64,000 bases of DNA from positions 1-64,000 of the forward strand of contig NZ_BJDI01000008.1 in assembly GCF_005405065.1 (NCBI RefSeq). Reading direction: 5' to 3'. Source of the stretch: Lactiplantibacillus nangangensis (GTDB taxonomy: Bacteria > Bacillota > Bacilli > Lactobacillales > Lactobacillaceae). The position numbers and the translations under genes are program-made. Numbering within the stretch: position 1 is the first letter of the stretch; every line of letters starts with the position of its first letter. The notes under the pieces were generated by a model. That model did not search any database. It saw only the letters and a program-made list of their open reading frames with translations, and was not told the DNA's origin. This document shows, in pieces, positions 12,326 to 21,392 of the stretch.

Positions 12326-13603
12326 TTAAAAGAAATAGCGGTGAATATCATTCCAAGTCACTAAAACCATCAAGAGCATTAAGAGGCCAAAGCCAATCAA
12401 CGTGATGACACTTTCAGTTTCGACTCGCAGTGGTTTGCCACGAATCCCTTCAACCACGTTCAGTAACAGTTTCCCGCCATCCAAGGCTGGAATCGGTAAT
12501 AAGTTCACGATACCTAAGTTGATCGATAAGACCGCTAACAAATAGATCACTTGGCGTAACCCAGATTTAGCTGCTTGCGAAGTCGTCGCAAAGATGGCAA
12601 CTGGTCCACCCAAGTCGTTCAAACTGAAGCCATGGGTGACCATCCGACCTAAAACTTGGAAAATCTGTTTGGTAATATTCCAAGAACCAGTAAAACCATA
12701 AGCTAGTTTAGCACCTAGACTTGTATCCGTCGAGGTAGCCCAACGGACGCCAATCTGACCGACGCGGTTACCAGAAACAGTTTTTGCCGCTGGTTTAACC
12801 GCAATCTGCCGCGTTTGACCAGCTCGTTTGACTGTCAGATCAACCGTCTTATTCGGACTATCTTGAATCAGCAATGAGATCGACTGCGCACTGGTATTTC
12901 GTTTGCCGTTGACCGCAACAATCTCGTCGCCGGCTTTAATCCCCGCTTGACGAGCGACCGAGTTAGCCGTCGTCGATTGCACTTTCGTGGTGACCGAGGT
13001 CACGCCACCTTGCATAAATGCCAGAATCGCAAAGGTGATAATGGCCAAAATGAAATTATTCATTGGCCCCGCAAAGTTGGTCAGCATCCGCTGCCAAAGT
13101 TTTGCGGACTGAAATTGCACATCAACGGGTGCAATCTGAACTTCAGTCCCATCACTTTCAACGATCGTCGCATCATGATGGACTCGATAACGTTTTAACT
13201 CAGATTCATCGCCATTTTCATAGCCTTCGATCCATAAGTCCTGCTCTAGGTCGGTCGCTGTGACTGACAATGGAATACCGTTGAATAGCGTGGTTTTCTT
13301 GCTGGCATTAATCGACTGAACTAAACCGTCGTCACCAATTTGCAAACTGACCGGCGTGCCGGGTTTGAGTTCGTCATCTTCGTCATCCGCAACCCCCGCC
13401 ATCCGTACGTAGCCCCCAATTGGCAGGAAACGTAAGGTGTAAGTCGTCGCGTTATGGCGGAAGGCCACTGCTTTTGGCCCCATCCCGACGGAAAATTCAC
13501 GCACGAGGATGCCTGACCGTTTGGCAAAGTAAAAATGACCAAATTCGTGGACGATGACCAATATACCAAAAACGATAATGAACGTAATTATAGTAACTAT
13601 CAA
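12326..13603 (-). CDS. rseP: Site-2 intramembrane metalloprotease RseP/Eep
   Basis: Zinc-dependent intramembrane protease that cuts membrane substrates such as anti-sigma factors and, in enterococci (Eep), pheromone precursors. The first membrane helix carries HEFGH at residues 19-23. A PDZ domain lies at about 195-270 (GDEIVAVNGKRNT), and the second zinc-ligand motif is NLLPIPALDGGKL near 370. The start appears to be TTG at 13603, with AAAGGAA 8-9 bases upstream. The segment at about residues 75-160 between the first helices is larger than in the E. coli protein. Its place next to cdsA and proS is the conserved one. Confidence 0.94.
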   Translation of the reverse strand: MIVTIITFIIVFGILVIVHEFGHFYFAKRSGILVREFSVGMGPKAVAFRHNATTYTLRFLPIGGYVRMAGVADDEDDELKPGTPVSLQIGDDGLVQSINASKKTTLFNGIPLSVTATDLEQDLWIEGYENGDESELKRYRVHHDATIVESDGTEVQIAPVDVQFQSAKLWQRMLTNFAGPMNNFILAIITFAILAFMQGGVTSVTTKVQSTTANSVARQAGIKAGDEIVAVNGKRNTSAQSISLLIQDSPNKTVDLTVKRAGQTRQIAVKPAAKTVSGNRVGQIGVRWATSTDTSLGAKLAYGFTGSWNITKQIFQVLGRMVTHGFSLNDLGGPVAIFATTSQAAKSGLRQVIYLLAVLSINLGIVNLLPIPALDGGKLLLNVVEGIRGKPLRVETESVITLIGFGLLMLLMVLVTWNDIHRYFF

Positions 13604-13645
13604 ATCAACGTTCCTTTCTTTCAGCTCCGGTGAGCGGCAGCGACG

Positions 13646-14431
13646 TTAAAACAATCCGAATAAATGGGCGATTGGGAAAACGAGTAACATACTGTCAAAG
13701 CGGTCAAGAATCCCACCATGACCAGGTAAAACTTTACCAGAATCCTTAACACCGTAGTAGCGTTTCAAAGCAGATTCTACTAAATCACCAAATTGACCGA
13801 CAATCGATAACGCAATTGTGATCAAAAGCATACTGAACCAGTTTTGATACCCAACGCTGAACCAGAGGGCAAAGGCAGTCGCGATAACGACCCCAATCAA
13901 ACTCCCACCAATACAACCTTCCCAAGTCTTGTTGGGGCTGATTGGCGTAACCTTATGGCGGCCCAATTTCCGGCCAACCATATAAGCACCACTATCCGTC
14001 GCCCAAACGATAAACATGAGATAAAGTAATGTTTCAACATTGATGCCACGGGCAGCCGTAAAGTAGTTAAAGCCCATCCCAATGTAGAAGATACCCAAGG
14101 TCAAGACCCCAGCATCGTCAAATGAGAACCGGTTTTTCGACCAAACCGTGTGTAATAACATTAAAATAATTAAGAAGTAAACGACGTAGCCTTTATTCAA
14201 TTGATCTGGTAAGCCGTTAAACCACTTGCTTGGTGCAATTTGAATCATGACTGCCAACATGCTGACAATTGCTTCAAAAGAAATGAGTAACTTTTTACGC
14301 ATAATCAACAGTTCACTCATCGCGATCGCGCCTAATAGCATGGCCACAATATCTAAGATCAGCCCACCCTTAAAAATTACTGGGATGAACAAGGCCAGCG
14401 CAACGACCGCTGTTATGACCCGTTGTTTCAT
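13646..14431 (-). CDS. cdsA: Phosphatidate cytidylyltransferase
   Basis: CdsA makes CDP-diacylglycerol from phosphatidate and CTP, the branch point for phosphatidylglycerol and cardiolipin. The protein is almost entirely membrane helices and carries the family signature near the C-terminus (VKDSGKVLPGHGGILDRFDS). Length is 261 residues. ATG at 14431 has AAGGAG 8 bases upstream. It lies 15 bases after uppS, consistent with an operon for lipid and envelope precursors. Confidence 0.96.
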   Translation of the reverse strand: MKQRVITAVVALALFIPVIFKGGLILDIVAMLLGAIAMSELLIMRKKLLISFEAIVSMLAVMIQIAPSKWFNGLPDQLNKGYVVYFLIILMLLHTVWSKNRFSFDDAGVLTLGIFYIGMGFNYFTAARGINVETLLYLMFIVWATDSGAYMVGRKLGRHKVTPISPNKTWEGCIGGSLIGVVIATAFALWFSVGYQNWFSMLLITIALSIVGQFGDLVESALKRYYGVKDSGKVLPGHGGILDRFDSMLLVFPIAHLFGLF

Positions 14432-14446
14432 ATCAAAAACTCCTTT

Positions 14447-15226
14447 TTATTTTTTTGCCGATAAACCGCCAAAACGACGATCACGGCTCTGATAGTCTGC
14501 AATGCAGGCTTGCAAAGTCGCCGCAGTGAAATCCGGCCATTTAACATCTGTGAATTCTAACTCACTATAGGCAATTTGCCAAAGTAAGAAGTTCGAAATG
14601 CGTTCTTCACCGCTCGTACGAATCAACAGGTCTGGATCATGATATGGTGCTAACGGCGCCGTCATCAAGGCTCGGTCGACCGTGTCCGTATCAATATCGG
14701 CAACGTCAAGCTGACCATCGACAACTTGTTGCGCAATCGCTTGAATACCGGTAACGATTTCAGCTCGTGAGCCATAGTTTAACGCAAAGTTTAACACCAT
14801 CCCATCACAGTCCTTGGTGTCAGCAATCGCGTCCTCGACTGCCTTTTGGGTACTAGCCGGTAACCTATCCGTATAACCCATGACTTGCACCCGCACATTG
14901 TTCTTAATCAAGTCCGGAACAAAGGTATCAAAAAAGCTTACCGGTAGCTGCATCAAATAATTGACTTCGTCAGTGGGACGCTTCCAGTTTTCTGTTGAAA
15001 AGGCATACAAGGTGAGCACTTTAACCCCGAGATCACTGGCAGCAATCGTGACCTTCTTGACGGTATTCATGCCTTCCTTGTGACCGGCAATCCGTGGCAA
15101 ATGGCGTGCTTTAGCCCAGCGGCCGTTACCATCCATGATAATAGCGATGTGGGCCGGAATCCGCTTTGGATCTAATTCTAAATCAGTTGTTTCTGCTGGA
15201 TCTTTCTTATTTAAAAAAGCGAACAA
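14447..15226 (-). CDS. uppS: Undecaprenyl diphosphate synthase
   Basis: The cis-prenyltransferase makes the C55 carrier lipid for peptidoglycan and teichoic acid synthesis. IAIIMDGNGRWAK (about residues 27-39) contains the catalytic Asp and phosphate-binding residues, and LLIRTSGEERISNFLLWQ is the second family signature. The start is a TTG at 15226, with GGAGG 6 bases upstream. Length is 259. An extended -10 (TGG-TAAAAT) at about 15260-15268 could drive the uppS-cdsA-rseP-proS unit. Confidence 0.96.
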   Translation of the reverse strand: MFAFLNKKDPAETTDLELDPKRIPAHIAIIMDGNGRWAKARHLPRIAGHKEGMNTVKKVTIAASDLGVKVLTLYAFSTENWKRPTDEVNYLMQLPVSFFDTFVPDLIKNNVRVQVMGYTDRLPASTQKAVEDAIADTKDCDGMVLNFALNYGSRAEIVTGIQAIAQQVVDGQLDVADIDTDTVDRALMTAPLAPYHDPDLLIRTSGEERISNFLLWQIAYSELEFTDVKWPDFTAATLQACIADYQSRDRRFGGLSAKK

Positions 15227-15296
15227 GTTGCACCTCCAAAAATAGCTTAACCAAGCCCTATTTTACCAAAAAAAACCACATTAAACTATTCGTCAA

Positions 15297-15326
15297 CAAA
15301 AAAAGGCTTGAATTTCTTCAAGCCTT
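15297..15326 (-). terminator. Terminator after frr
   Basis: The perfect 10-bp stem AAGGCTTGAA/TTCAAGCCTT with a 4-base loop is followed on the minus strand by a T-run. It lies about 20 bases past the frr stop. Confidence 0.93.
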
Positions 15327-15345
15327 AACAAATTGTGGCACAGCC

Positions 15346-15909
15346 TTAGCCTTCAAGAATTTCCTTTTCTTTATCAGCCACGATTGCATCGACCGATTTA
15401 CCGGCAGCATCCGTTAACTTTTGGGCTTGGTCTTCCAAGTCATGTAACTGGTCATCAGTAAAGTTCCCAGCCTTGTTTCCCTTCTTCAAATCGTCCATCG
15501 CATCACGACGCACGTTTCGAACGGCAACCTTAGCGCGCTCGCCTTCAGCTTTGACATCTTTGGCCAATTCTTTACGACGTTCTTCAGTCAATTGTGGAAT
15601 GACTAACCGAATTGCCGTCCCATCATTTGCTGGACTAATGCCCAAGTCTGATGCCAAAATGGCCTTTTCAATTTCTTTCAAGGCACTCTTATCAAATGGT
15701 GTCACCATTAAGACCCGTGGTTCTGGAATCGTAATTGAAGCCATTTGATTAAGTGGCGTTTGGGTGCCATAGTAATCGGCAGAGATTCGGTTCAACAGAG
15801 AAGCGTTGGCCCGGCCAGCCCGAATATTACCTAATTCACGTTGCAAAGCGGTTTCCGCTTTTTTCATTTTAGCTTGTGCATCTTTTAAGATTGGTTCTGT
15901 AACAGCCAT
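15346..15909 (-). CDS. frr: Ribosome recycling factor
   Basis: RRF, with EF-G, splits the post-termination ribosome. The 187-residue product shows the conserved [21 protein letters not shown]-type helix and [20 protein letters not shown] at 15909 is used because it has AGGGGGA 7 bases upstream; the longer frame reads back into pyrH. It is spaced one base from the pyrH stop, so the two are translationally coupled. Confidence 0.97.
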   Translation of the reverse strand: MAVTEPILKDAQAKMKKAETALQRELGNIRAGRANASLLNRISADYYGTQTPLNQMASITIPEPRVLMVTPFDKSALKEIEKAILASDLGISPANDGTAIRLVIPQLTEERRKELAKDVKAEGERAKVAVRNVRRDAMDDLKKGNKAGNFTDDQLHDLEDQAQKLTDAAGKSVDAIVADKEKEILEG

Positions 15910-15910
15910 G

Positions 15911-16675
<765 letters not shown>

Positions 16676-16734
16676 TTATCAATAGCCATTATAGCAAAGC
16701 CTTAAATCACCACTGAAATCACGATTTTTTCGCA

Positions 16735-16776
16735 AAAAAAGGGAATCACCACAAAACAAAGTTTGTCGCAATCCCC
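16735..16776 (-). terminator. Terminator after tsf
   Basis: On the minus strand GGGGATTGCGACAAA pairs imperfectly with TTTTGTGGTGATTCCC and is followed by seven T residues. Confidence 0.9.
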
Positions 16777-16800
16777 AAATTAGCTTTCAGAAAGCGTTAA

Positions 16801-17679
16801 TTAGTTTTTGATTTGACTCATAATTTCGTCTACGAAATTACCAGTTTGTTTTTCAATGCCTTCGCCGACTTCAAAACGAACAAAGGTGTTAACCTTGCCG
16901 CCTTTAGATTCAACGTAGTGTGCAACCGTTTGGTCAGAATCCTTAACGAATTCTTGATCATCCAAGCTGATTTCGGCCAACCACTTGTTCAAGCGGCCTT
17001 CAACCATCTTTTCAACGATTTTTTCAGGCTTGCCTTCATTTAAGGCTTCCTTAACCAAGACGTCTTTTTCGTGAGCCAAAGTTTCAGCAGGAACTTGGTC
17101 GCGAGAAACGTATTCTGGGTTGATGGCAGCAACGTGCATGGCAACGTCTTTAGCAGTCGCTTCATCAGCACCGTCTAAGACAACCAAGGCACCAATTTGG
17201 CCACCATTATGAATGTAAGCACCAAAGTTCTGGTCAGCTTGCTTTTCGATAACCTTGAAACGACGTAAGCTAACTTTTTCACCAGTTACTTGAGTGGTTT
17301 CAATAATATCATCGTTGATCGTGCCTTTTTCAGTCTTCAAAGCCAAAGCAGCTTCGAGGTCTTTAGGGGCTTCCAAAGCGATTTGATCTGAAATTTTAGC
17401 AATCAAATCTTTGAATGGGTCACTAGAAGCAACGAAATCAGTTTCAGAGTTAACTTCCACGATTGCAGCATGGTCGCCATGAATTGCAACGGCTGCCATC
17501 CCTTCAGCAGCCACACGGCCACTCTTCTTTTCAGCTTTAGCAACGCCCTTTTCACGCAAAACGTCAACGGCTTTTGCCATGTCGCCTTCTGCTTCAACTA
17601 AGGCTTTTTTAGCATCCATCATACCAACGCCGGTTTTATCACGAAGTTCTTTAACTTGTGCTGCAGAAATCTTTGCCAT
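16801..17679 (-). CDS. tsf: Elongation factor Ts
   Basis: EF-Ts exchanges GDP for GTP on EF-Tu. The N-terminal UBA-like domain shows [19 protein letters not shown], and the core shows [11 protein letters not shown]. The length of 292 residues is normal for Firmicutes. It follows rpsB after a hairpin, the standard rpsB-tsf arrangement. ATG at 17679 has AAAGGAGAG just upstream. Confidence 0.97.
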   Translation of the reverse strand: MAKISAAQVKELRDKTGVGMMDAKKALVEAEGDMAKAVDVLREKGVAKAEKKSGRVAAEGMAAVAIHGDHAAIVEVNSETDFVASSDPFKDLIAKISDQIALEAPKDLEAALALKTEKGTINDDIIETTQVTGEKVSLRRFKVIEKQADQNFGAYIHNGGQIGALVVLDGADEATAKDVAMHVAAINPEYVSRDQVPAETLAHEKDVLVKEALNEGKPEKIVEKMVEGRLNKWLAEISLDDQEFVKDSDQTVAHYVESKGGKVNTFVRFEVGEGIEKQTGNFVDEIMSQIKN

Positions 17680-17713
17680 AATGTTACTCTCCTTTGAGTC
17701 CGGTTAATTTTTT

Positions 17714-17771
17714 TATAAAAGGCTGCCCACAAAACCAGGCCGATGAGGTCCGCGATTTTTTAGACAGCCTA
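17714..17771 (-). terminator. Hairpin between rpsB and tsf
   Basis: On the minus strand TTAGGCTGTC pairs with GGCAGCC-type sequence across a long internal loop and is followed by TTTTATAAAAAA. It is probably a partial terminator that sets the tsf:rpsB transcript ratio, because no clear tsf promoter lies between. Confidence 0.65.
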
Positions 17772-17781
17772 ATTATTTCAA

Positions 17782-18588
17782 TTATTTATTGTCAGACTTC
17801 TTGTCATTGTCGCCTTCAACGGCTTCAACGATGTCTTCCAAAGAGTCAGCGGACTTCTTAGCGTCCTTGTCACCCTTGAATGAGTCTTCTGTAACGTCTT
17901 CATCTTCACCTTGACGGCCTTCAATGACAGCGTCAGCCATCTTAGAAGTAATCAAACGAACGGCACGGATGGCATCGTCGTTTGATGGGATGATGACGTC
18001 GATATCATCAGGATCAGTGTTGGTATCAACCATCGCAACGATCGGAATGTTCAACTTTTGAGCTTCCTTAACCGCGATTTGTTCCTTACGAGGGTCAACG
18101 ATAAAGACAACATCTGGAATCCGAGGCATATCTTCGATACCGCCCAAGAACTTTTCAAGCTTTGCCCGTTGTTTCATTAATAATGAAACTTCCTTCTTAG
18201 GCAAACGGTCGAAAGTCCCGTCTTCTTCCATCTTCTTTAAATCTTTAAGACGTTTGATCCGAGTTTGGATGGTGTTCCAGTTAGTCAAAGTCCCACCTAA
18301 CCAACGATGGTTAACGTAGTATTGACCAGCACGGGTCGCTTCTTCTTCGATTGAGTCTTGAGCTTGTTTCTTAGTCCCAACGAACAAGATCACACCGTCA
18401 TCAGCCGCAGCATCCTTAACGAAGTTGTAAGCTGAATCGATCATCTTAACCGTCTTTTGTAAGTCAATGATGTAGATTCCGTTACGTTCCGTAAAGATGT
18501 ATGGTTTCATCTTTGGATTCCAACGACGAGTTTGGTGACCGAAATGGACACCGGCTTCAAGCAATTGTTTCATAGAAATAACAGCCAT
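17782..18588 (-). CDS. rpsB: 30S ribosomal protein S2
   Basis: S2 binds the head-body junction of the small subunit. [20 protein letters not shown] is the standard N-terminus and [20 protein letters not shown] the standard C-terminal signature. The last ~40 residues form an acidic, lysine-spiked tail. ATG at 18588 is chosen because GGAGG lies 10 bases upstream; the longer frame would extend into the leader. Length is 268. It opens the tsf-rpsB block and has a strong promoter. Confidence 0.97.
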   Translation of the reverse strand: MAVISMKQLLEAGVHFGHQTRRWNPKMKPYIFTERNGIYIIDLQKTVKMIDSAYNFVKDAAADDGVILFVGTKKQAQDSIEEEATRAGQYYVNHRWLGGTLTNWNTIQTRIKRLKDLKKMEEDGTFDRLPKKEVSLLMKQRAKLEKFLGGIEDMPRIPDVVFIVDPRKEQIAVKEAQKLNIPIVAMVDTNTDPDDIDVIIPSNDDAIRAVRLITSKMADAVIEGRQGEDEDVTEDSFKGDKDAKKSADSLEDIVEAVEGDNDKKSDNK

Positions 18589-18619
18589 AATAAATGTGCC
18601 TCCAAAAAATTTGTTTTTA

Positions 18620-18680
18620 TCCTCCCCGCCGCTCAACTGACATTGGAACTCTCCCGAGCACTACCAATGTCATCCCGACG
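18620..18680 (-). promoter_or_regulatory. Structured 5' leader of rpsB
   Basis: Between promoter and start, the minus strand carries TGACATTGG and its complement CCAATGTCA separated by a 17-base loop, followed by a G-rich stretch before the ribosome-binding site. Ribosomal-protein leaders of this type often let the protein repress its own translation. Autoregulation by S2 here is inference. Confidence 0.55.
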
Positions 18681-18709
18681 AGTGTGAATTGGTTTTAACA
18701 CCGAAAATT

Positions 18710-18738
18710 AGTATACCGAAAATTGGCCTCGCTTGCAA
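18710..18738 (-). promoter_or_regulatory. rpsB promoter
   Basis: On the minus strand TTGCAA (18738-18733), a 17-base spacer and TATACT (18715-18710) form a near-consensus housekeeping promoter. Confidence 0.85.
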
Positions 18739-18811
18739 GAATTTTCATCAGGAATTTGTGAATTTCACAAAGTGTGTTAAGATACTATCTTGCATAGGAG
18801 GCTCAATTACA

Positions 18812-19534
18812 ATGATCAAAGCCATCATTTTTGATGTAGACGATACCCTCTACGATCAAAAATCACCATTCAGTACGGCCTTGACTCAAACGACCCAGTG
18901 GCGTTTGACGGCGACTGAATTGGCTGACGTTTTTAACCGTTTTCGTGATTTTACCGACCGGACCTTTCATCAAGTCACTGCCAATGAACTCAGTCTGGAA
19001 GCTTGGCAAACTGCCCGTTTACGACATGCCTTGACTGGTTTAGGAACACAAGAAATCACCACCAATTGGGCAATCCAATTTGAAATTGCTTATCATCAAG
19101 CCCTCACCCAAATTACGCTTTTTCCGGAACTCGGGCCGGTGCTTGAAAAGCTGAGCCATTGTTTTAAAATTGGCATCATCACCAATGGTCCTGCCAAGAT
19201 TCAGCGTCAAAAGCTCCATCAATTGCAAATTGAACGTTATGTTCATCCTGATGATATTTTTATTTCCGACGAATTAGCACTCGCCAAACCAGACCCATCG
19301 ATTTTCACCACTTGGGCCCATCAGGCGGGAATCAAAGCTAATCAAGCCGCATACGTTGGCGATAACGCTTTGTTGGATATGACTAGCGCCAAACACGCTG
19401 GTTGGCAAACGTTTTGGTTCAATCATCGCCAAATACCACAAGGCCAACCCACGGTCATTCCCGATCAGATTATTGAAACTCCCGCTGAGCTACGTGAGTT
19501 ATTATTAGCACTCATTCAAGCAGCCAGCGCTTAA
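18812..19534 (+). CDS. HAD-superfamily hydrolase (YjjG/YigB-like phosphatase)
   Basis: A 240-residue haloacid-dehalogenase-type phosphatase. Motif I IIFDVDDTLYD carries the nucleophile Asp at about residue 8, motif II is IITNGPA, motif III contains the Lys of LALAKPDPSIF, and motif IV is YVGDNALLD. A helical cap is inserted after motif I, as in the nucleotidase/flavin-mononucleotide phosphatase group. The exact substrate is unknown. The start is ATG 18812 with GGAGG 10 bases upstream; the longer frame begins in the rpsB promoter. It diverges from rpsB and shares a bidirectional terminator with the ABC exporter genes. Confidence 0.88.
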   Translation: MIKAIIFDVDDTLYDQKSPFSTALTQTTQWRLTATELADVFNRFRDFTDRTFHQVTANELSLEAWQTARLRHALTGLGTQEITTNWAIQFEIAYHQALTQITLFPELGPVLEKLSHCFKIGIITNGPAKIQRQKLHQLQIERYVHPDDIFISDELALAKPDPSIFTTWAHQAGIKANQAAYVGDNALLDMTSAKHAGWQTFWFNHRQIPQGQPTVIPDQIIETPAELRELLLALIQAASA

Positions 19535-19550
19535 TCTATTCATACTAATG

Positions 19551-19585
19551 AACAAGCGTCTAGGATTTTTTCCTAGACGCTTGTT
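19551..19585. terminator. Bidirectional terminator
   Basis: The perfect stem CAAGCGTCTAGGA/TCCTAGACGCTTG with a T-rich loop has T-runs on both sides. It serves the HAD gene from the left and the ABC exporter genes from the right. Confidence 0.93.
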
Positions 19586-19610
19586 TTAATTTCACCATTC
19601 TAAATTCCAA

Positions 19611-21392
19611 TCAGTCAAAGACCATCTGATTACGATAAAGTTCCGCATAAAACCCATTTTCGGCCAGAAGCTCCGCATGGGTCCCCTGTTCGATGATCCT
19701 ACCAGACTTCAAGACGACAATCTTATCAGCATTTAAAATTGTTTTCAAACGATGCGCAATCACAAAGCTGGTTCGCCCTTGAATCACATTATCCATCGCC
19801 GCTTGAATCTTGGCTTCAGTCACGGTATCAACGTTGGAAGTGGCTTCATCCAAAATCAATAACCGTGGATTGGTCAAGATGGTCCGCGCAATCGACATCA
19901 ATTGTTTCTGGCCCGCCGAGAAAATGCTTTGTTCATCAGAAACCCGCGTCAAATAGCGATCCGGCAAACTTTCAATAAAGTCATGGATATTGGCCTGTTT
20001 AGCCGCATCAATCACCCGGTCCATACTAGCCGCCGGATCGCCATAGCGAATGTTATCCGCAATGGTGCCAGTAAACAGCTGTGGTTCCTGTAAAACGATT
20101 CCCACATTTTGACGTAAGGCGTTTAGATCAAAGGTCCGAATATCCGTGCCATCAAAACTGATTTGACCCTGATCAACATCGTAAAAACGATTCAGTAAAT
20201 TCATCACAGTGGTTTTCCCAGAACCAGTCGGCCCCACCAACGCCACCATCTCGCCACGTTGAACGTCAATCGTCACACCGTGCAAGATTTCCTTACCCGG
20301 GAGATAACTAAAATGAACCTGATCGATTTTCAGCTCATGCTGAATGCCGTCCGGATGACTGCCTGCAACTGGATTGACCTCATCGGGCTGATTACGCACT
20401 TCATCAATGCGCCGAGCCCCTGTGATTGCCAGTTGAATCATGCCGTATAAACTCGTTAACGACATGATCGGCTGATAATACTGTTGCGCATAATTCACAA
20501 ATACAACCACCAAGGCCAATGCTGCCCCTTTTGACAGACTGCCATTTAACGCTAACCACGACCCAAAAAAGATCACAATTGCCGTGTTCAATAGCGACAT
20601 GCCTTGCATCAATGGATTTAAAATACCTGACCAAATCTGTCCAGTTAGGGCTGACTTTCGAACTTGATTATTATACGTTTCAAAGCCACGGAATGAGTCC
20701 TGTTGCAAACCGTTCGTAATTAAGACCTTTTGCCCAGTAATCTGCTCGTTGATATAACCATTCAAGCGACCAATATCATCTTGTTGTTGGTTGACGGCAG
20801 TTCCTGCTTTGCGCATAACGAGCGCCGCAATCACGAGTGCAACCGGCGTTGACGCCATCGTCACCCAAGCCATCGTCACATTTTGATTGAACATCACAAT
20901 CAGTAACCCCACAAACTGTGCGACCGCCAGTAAGACTTCCAGTAATGCTTGATTCATCGCATTAAAAATGTTATCTAAATCTGACGTAAACCGCGCTAAA
21001 ATATCGCCATCACTGTGGGTATCAAAATACTTCACTTGCATTCGTTGCATTTTACGGAACAAACCCACTCGCATCGTCCCAGTTGAATAAGCCGTTACTC
21101 GTGCCAAAATTAGACTGGCAATAAAGATGGTCGTAGCATCACCGACATACAACAACACATATATCACTAACGTGTGATTAAATGGGCTGAGACTCGCCTG
21201 TGCGCGTGTCGCTGGATTTGTCCACTGACCAAGGTATGTCGTCAATTGTTCAACCGCACGGCCCAAATAAGTCGGTGCAACCACAATACACCAAGTTGAA
21301 AAAGCAATCAGTAATGTGCTGATAATGAAGCCCCGCCAATATTTTTTGAGATAGTGCCAGTAATAGCGACCAGCATTTCGTAAATCACTCAT
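19611..21392 (-). CDS. Heterodimeric ABC exporter, catalytically complete half
   Basis: Membrane domain with six predicted helices (about residues 1-330) followed by an ATPase domain. Walker A is GPTGSGKTT, the signature is FSAGQKQ, Walker B is LLILDEATSNVD with the catalytic Glu, and the switch is FVIAHRLKT with the His. The family resembles LmrD/BmrD-type multidrug exporters, which work with a partner whose ATP site is degenerate. The start overlaps the stop of the partner gene by 4 bases (ATGA), indicating one transcript and coupled translation. Substrate is unknown; drugs or lipids are the usual ones. Confidence 0.9.
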   Translation of the reverse strand: MSDLRNAGRYYWHYLKKYWRGFIISTLLIAFSTWCIVVAPTYLGRAVEQLTTYLGQWTNPATRAQASLSPFNHTLVIYVLLYVGDATTIFIASLILARVTAYSTGTMRVGLFRKMQRMQVKYFDTHSDGDILARFTSDLDNIFNAMNQALLEVLLAVAQFVGLLIVMFNQNVTMAWVTMASTPVALVIAALVMRKAGTAVNQQQDDIGRLNGYINEQITGQKVLITNGLQQDSFRGFETYNNQVRKSALTGQIWSGILNPLMQGMSLLNTAIVIFFGSWLALNGSLSKGAALALVVVFVNYAQQYYQPIMSLTSLYGMIQLAITGARRIDEVRNQPDEVNPVAGSHPDGIQHELKIDQVHFSYLPGKEILHGVTIDVQRGEMVALVGPTGSGKTTVMNLLNRFYDVDQGQISFDGTDIRTFDLNALRQNVGIVLQEPQLFTGTIADNIRYGDPAASMDRVIDAAKQANIHDFIESLPDRYLTRVSDEQSIFSAGQKQLMSIARTILTNPRLLILDEATSNVDTVTEAKIQAAMDNVIQGRTSFVIAHRLKTILNADKIVVLKSGRIIEQGTHAELLAENGFYAELYRNQMVFD

